Shown here in pieces: positions 4,242-6,468 of a stretch of 6,468 nt of DNA. How positions within the stretch are numbered: the stretch's first letter is position 1; every line of letters begins with the position of its first letter. The position numbers and the translations under genes were made by a program. The DNA comes from an uncultured Clostridium sp. (lineage in GTDB: Bacteria > Bacillota > Clostridia > TANB77 > CAG-508). The stretch is taken from assembly GCA_947428535.1 (NCBI GenBank), contig CANEMG010000058.1:1-6468 (forward strand). The letters run 5' to 3'. The notes under the pieces were generated by a model. That model saw only the letters and a list, made by a program, of their open reading frames with translations, did no database searches and had not been told where the DNA came from.

Positions 4242-5873
4242 TTATATTCTTTTCATTAATTCATCTTTTCCTAATACTTGCATAATTTCATAAAGATCTG
4301 GTGTATTACTTCTTCCTGTAAGAGTTACTCTAATAACTGTACTTATATCTCCTACATGACCTTTATATTTTTCTGGATCTGCTTTATATTCCTTTACTTC
4401 TCTTGCATATCCTAATTTTTCTGCTAAATCTTTCATTCTATCAAACCAGGTTTGTTTGTCATCTGATGGATTATAATATTTTTCGAAATATAATTTTACT
4501 ATTTTTTCAATTTCAGATTTGTCATTTATTTTTTGATATTCAAATTCTTCATTCTTATTAAATTTTTCTGGATACATATAATAAATTATATTTTTTACAT
4601 CAGACCATTTAGCTATATCTTTTCTAGGCTTATTGTTACCTCTTTCTATTCCTAAAACCTTTAATGAGTATTCTTTGTTTTCAAGCATTTCTAAAAGCTC
4701 TTTATCATATTCTTTTGCCCATTCATAACTTTGATCATATACTTCTTCTGCTGAATATTTTGATATAACATTTTTAGAAACATCCAACATCTTTACCATA
4801 TCAAATAGAGCACCACTTACTCCCATTTTCTTTATATCAAATTCAAATTCATCCATAGATTTTTCTGAATTTTGTTTTCTCCAAATTTCAAAATTTGAAT
4901 TTGCTATATTCATTAAATATTCTTTTACAGATTGCTTTGGAATACCTTCTTCTTTATAATAACTAACAGCTGCCTCTGGATCTTTTCTTTTACTTAATTT
5001 ACGTTTTGAATCACCATCAATTTTCATTAAAGGTGCATTATGAGCATATTTCGGTGTTCTAAATCCTAATACATAAAATAATTGTAAATGTAATGGAATT
5101 GAAGCAACCCACTCATCTCCTCTTGTTACTAAAGTTGTCCCCATTAAATGGTCATCTATCGCATGTGCAAAATGATATGTTGGCAAACCATCAGATTTAA
5201 TTATTACTATATCTTGATCATTTTCTGGAAATTCGATACTCCCTTTTATAACATCTTTATGTTTTATTTTTTTATCTGGATTTCCTGGTGATTTAAATCT
5301 TACTATATAAGGATCTCCATTTTTTATTTTTTCAATTGCCATGTCTATAGGCATATTTCTACATTTTGTCCATTTTCCATAATATCCTGTTCTCTCTTTA
5401 GCCTTTTCTTGATCTCCTCTTATTTTATCTAATTCTTCTGGAGAACAAAAACATGGATAAGCATTTCCTTCCTCTAATAGTTTTTTAGCATAAGATTGAT
5501 ATATATCTTTTCTTTTGCTTTGCATATATGGTCCATAATTTCCATTATCTGAACCATCTATATTTATTGTTTCATCTGGAGAAACATCGTAATCTTTTAA
5601 TGCTTGTAATATTTGATTTGCACCATTTTCTATTTCTCTTTTTTGGTCTGTATCTTCTATTCTTACATAAAAAACTCCACCTGTTTGTTTAGCTATTTTT
5701 TTAGCTATTAAACTTTGGTATAATCCTCCTATATGAACAAATCCTGTTGGACTTGGTGCATATCTAAGAACCTGTGTTCCTTCTGGTAAATCTCTTTTTA
5801 CATATTTTTCTTCATAATATGTATAATCTTTTACATCTGGAAATATTAAATTTGCTAAATCTTTTCTATCCAT
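4242..5873 (-). CDS. gltX: Glutamyl-tRNA synthetase
   Basis: Class I aminoacyl-tRNA synthetase that attaches glutamate to tRNA-Glu in the cytoplasm; in Bacillota it is often non-discriminating and also glutamylates tRNA-Gln. Rossmann-fold catalytic core: RYAPSPTGFVHIGG (37-50) holds the HIGH-type motif H47-I-G-G50, YVRIEDTD (69-76) follows, and KLSKR (292-296) is the KMSKS-type motif. C141-x-C143 and a later Cys171 (GKWTKC) match the zinc-binding insertion of the family. The C-terminal third is the helical anticodon-binding region. At 543 residues it is longer than the common form of about 470-500, partly because about 36 residues precede the APSPTG motif. The start is well supported by AGAGGAGA before the ATG. 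It is transcribed alone from the promoter at 5921-5949 and ends at the hairpin at 4200-4236. Identification is secure; tRNA-Gln specificity cannot be read here. Confidence 0.96.
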   Translation of the reverse strand: MDRKDLANLIFPDVKDYTYYEEKYVKRDLPEGTQVLRYAPSPTGFVHIGGLYQSLIAKKIAKQTGGVFYVRIEDTDQKREIENGANQILQALKDYDVSPDETINIDGSDNGNYGPYMQSKRKDIYQSYAKKLLEEGNAYPCFCSPEELDKIRGDQEKAKERTGYYGKWTKCRNMPIDMAIEKIKNGDPYIVRFKSPGNPDKKIKHKDVIKGSIEFPENDQDIVIIKSDGLPTYHFAHAIDDHLMGTTLVTRGDEWVASIPLHLQLFYVLGFRTPKYAHNAPLMKIDGDSKRKLSKRKDPEAAVSYYKEEGIPKQSVKEYLMNIANSNFEIWRKQNSEKSMDEFEFDIKKMGVSGALFDMVKMLDVSKNVISKYSAEEVYDQSYEWAKEYDKELLEMLENKEYSLKVLGIERGNNKPRKDIAKWSDVKNIIYYMYPEKFNKNEEFEYQKINDKSEIEKIVKLYFEKYYNPSDDKQTWFDRMKDLAEKLGYAREVKEYKADPEKYKGHVGDISTVIRVTLTGRSNTPDLYEIMQVLGKDELMKRI

Positions 5874-5920
5874 ATAATTCTCCTCTATCTCTATAAATGA
5901 ATTGTTTTTTAACTTTTTTT

Positions 5921-5949
5921 ATTATACCAAAACTATTTACAGTTTTCAA
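5921..5949 (-). promoter_or_regulatory. SigA-type promoter of gltX
   Basis: -35 TTGAAA (5949-5944), 17-base spacer and -10 TATAAT (5926-5921) on the minus strand. Transcription should start near 5914, leaving a leader of only about 40 bases, with no room for a T-box, so gltX and the serS operon are controlled differently. Confidence 0.85.
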
Positions 5950-5964
5950 GATTTATCTAATACA

Positions 5965-6468
5965 TTACATAATATCTAATAACTCATCCATGTTTTTTAT
6001 AATAATATAATTTTCTAATTCAATATCTTTTTTATCTCTCTTACCATCATAATCATATAAAATAGATCTCATACCAATCTTATTTGCTGCTAAAATATCT
6101 CTATTTTTAGTATCTCCTATCATTATACATTCATCTGGTGTAGCATTTATTTTTTTTAGAACTTTTTCAAATGAACTCTTAAATGGTTTACTTCCATATA
6201 TATCTGCACCCAATATTCCTTTAAAATACTTAGAATATCCTATTTTTTCAATTCTCTTTTTCTGTGACTTTTCAAAATAATTTGTATAAATATATAAATC
6301 ATATTTCTCTGATAATCTTTTTACTGTATCTTCTGATAATATAACATCTTTAGTCCAATATTCTGATACTCTTAAAAGTTCATCCATAAGTTTATATGAA
6401 TAATTTTTATTTAATAACTTATTTATAAAATCCATAAGTTCCTTCTTATCATATAAGTTATTTTCTTC
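5965..6468 (-). CDS. HAD-family hydrolase, C-terminal part (5' end cut by window)
   Basis: Haloacid dehalogenase superfamily phosphohydrolase, probably a small-molecule phosphatase of the PpaX/Gph/YjjG type; substrate cannot be read. The frame is open to the window edge, so the gene very likely starts outside. An internal ATG at 6435 would give 156 residues but no N-terminal DxDxT nucleophile motif. Counting from that Met, motif II is YTN (Thr51), motif III Lys83 in GSKPF and motif IV IGDTKNRD (106-113) with the acidic pair D108/D113. The preceding helices, LLNKNYSYKLMDELL (7-21), fit a cap domain. It ends with TAA just before the -35 of gltX, with no clear terminator between. Superfamily call is firm; the exact start is unknown. 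Confidence 0.85.
   Translation of the reverse strand, partial: EENNLYDKKELMDFINKLLNKNYSYKLMDELLRVSEYWTKDVILSEDTVKRLSEKYDLYIYTNYFEKSQKKRIEKIGYSKYFKGILGADIYGSKPFKSSFEKVLKKINATPDECIMIGDTKNRDILAANKIGMRSILYDYDGKRDKKDIELENYIIIKNMDELLDIM

Noticed and set aside
5965..6435. HAD protein as an intact 156-residue gene
   Set aside because: The N-terminal DxDxT motif is absent and the frame is open to the window edge, so the ATG at 6435 is most likely internal.

Overview
The window is AT-rich bacterial chromosome of a low-GC Bacillota type, most likely a Clostridia-like organism. This rests on a T-box tRNA-sensing leader, a DUF951 protein, AGGAG-type ribosome binding sites before nearly every gene, TTGAnA/TATAAT promoters and AT-rich codons. 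The genetic code looks standard. Every gene I can support lies on the minus strand, so transcription runs from high to low coordinates.

In the direction of transcription: (i) 6468-5965 is a HAD-family hydrolase whose N-terminal part lies outside the window. (ii) 5949-4200 is a complete monocistronic unit: promoter, glutamyl-tRNA synthetase (gltX) and intrinsic terminator. (iii) 4190-3498 holds two small genes, an unrecognised basic 105-residue protein and a 57-residue DUF951 protein. Each has a -10 box that sits in or beside a long inverted repeat. (iv) 3439-2213 holds a strong promoter, a leader of four consecutive hairpins, a 70-codon ORF of higher GC than its surroundings, and an unrecognised 253-residue protein. 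(v) 2204-1 is a promoter, a well-formed T-box leader with mutually exclusive antiterminator and terminator, then four tightly packed genes: a dCTP deaminase/dUTPase-fold protein fused to a DUF1653 domain, a stand-alone DUF1653 protein, a nucleoside 2-deoxyribosyltransferase-fold protein, and seryl-tRNA synthetase (serS, cut by the window edge).

The most interesting part is the T-box operon. Two of its three accessory proteins have nucleotide-enzyme folds, yet in my hand alignments both lack the residues that do the chemistry: Glu to Ala and Asp to Asn in the Dcd-like domain, and the nucleophilic Glu to Gly in the deoxyribosyltransferase-like protein. The third is a paralogue of the domain fused to the first. 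I infer a possible nucleotide-binding or sensing module co-transcribed with serS. The T-box bulge reads UGGU, which expects a tRNA with A73, whereas bacterial tRNA-Ser has G73, so the leader may not sense serine. The family assignments and substitutions come from remembered motifs and need structural alignment to confirm.
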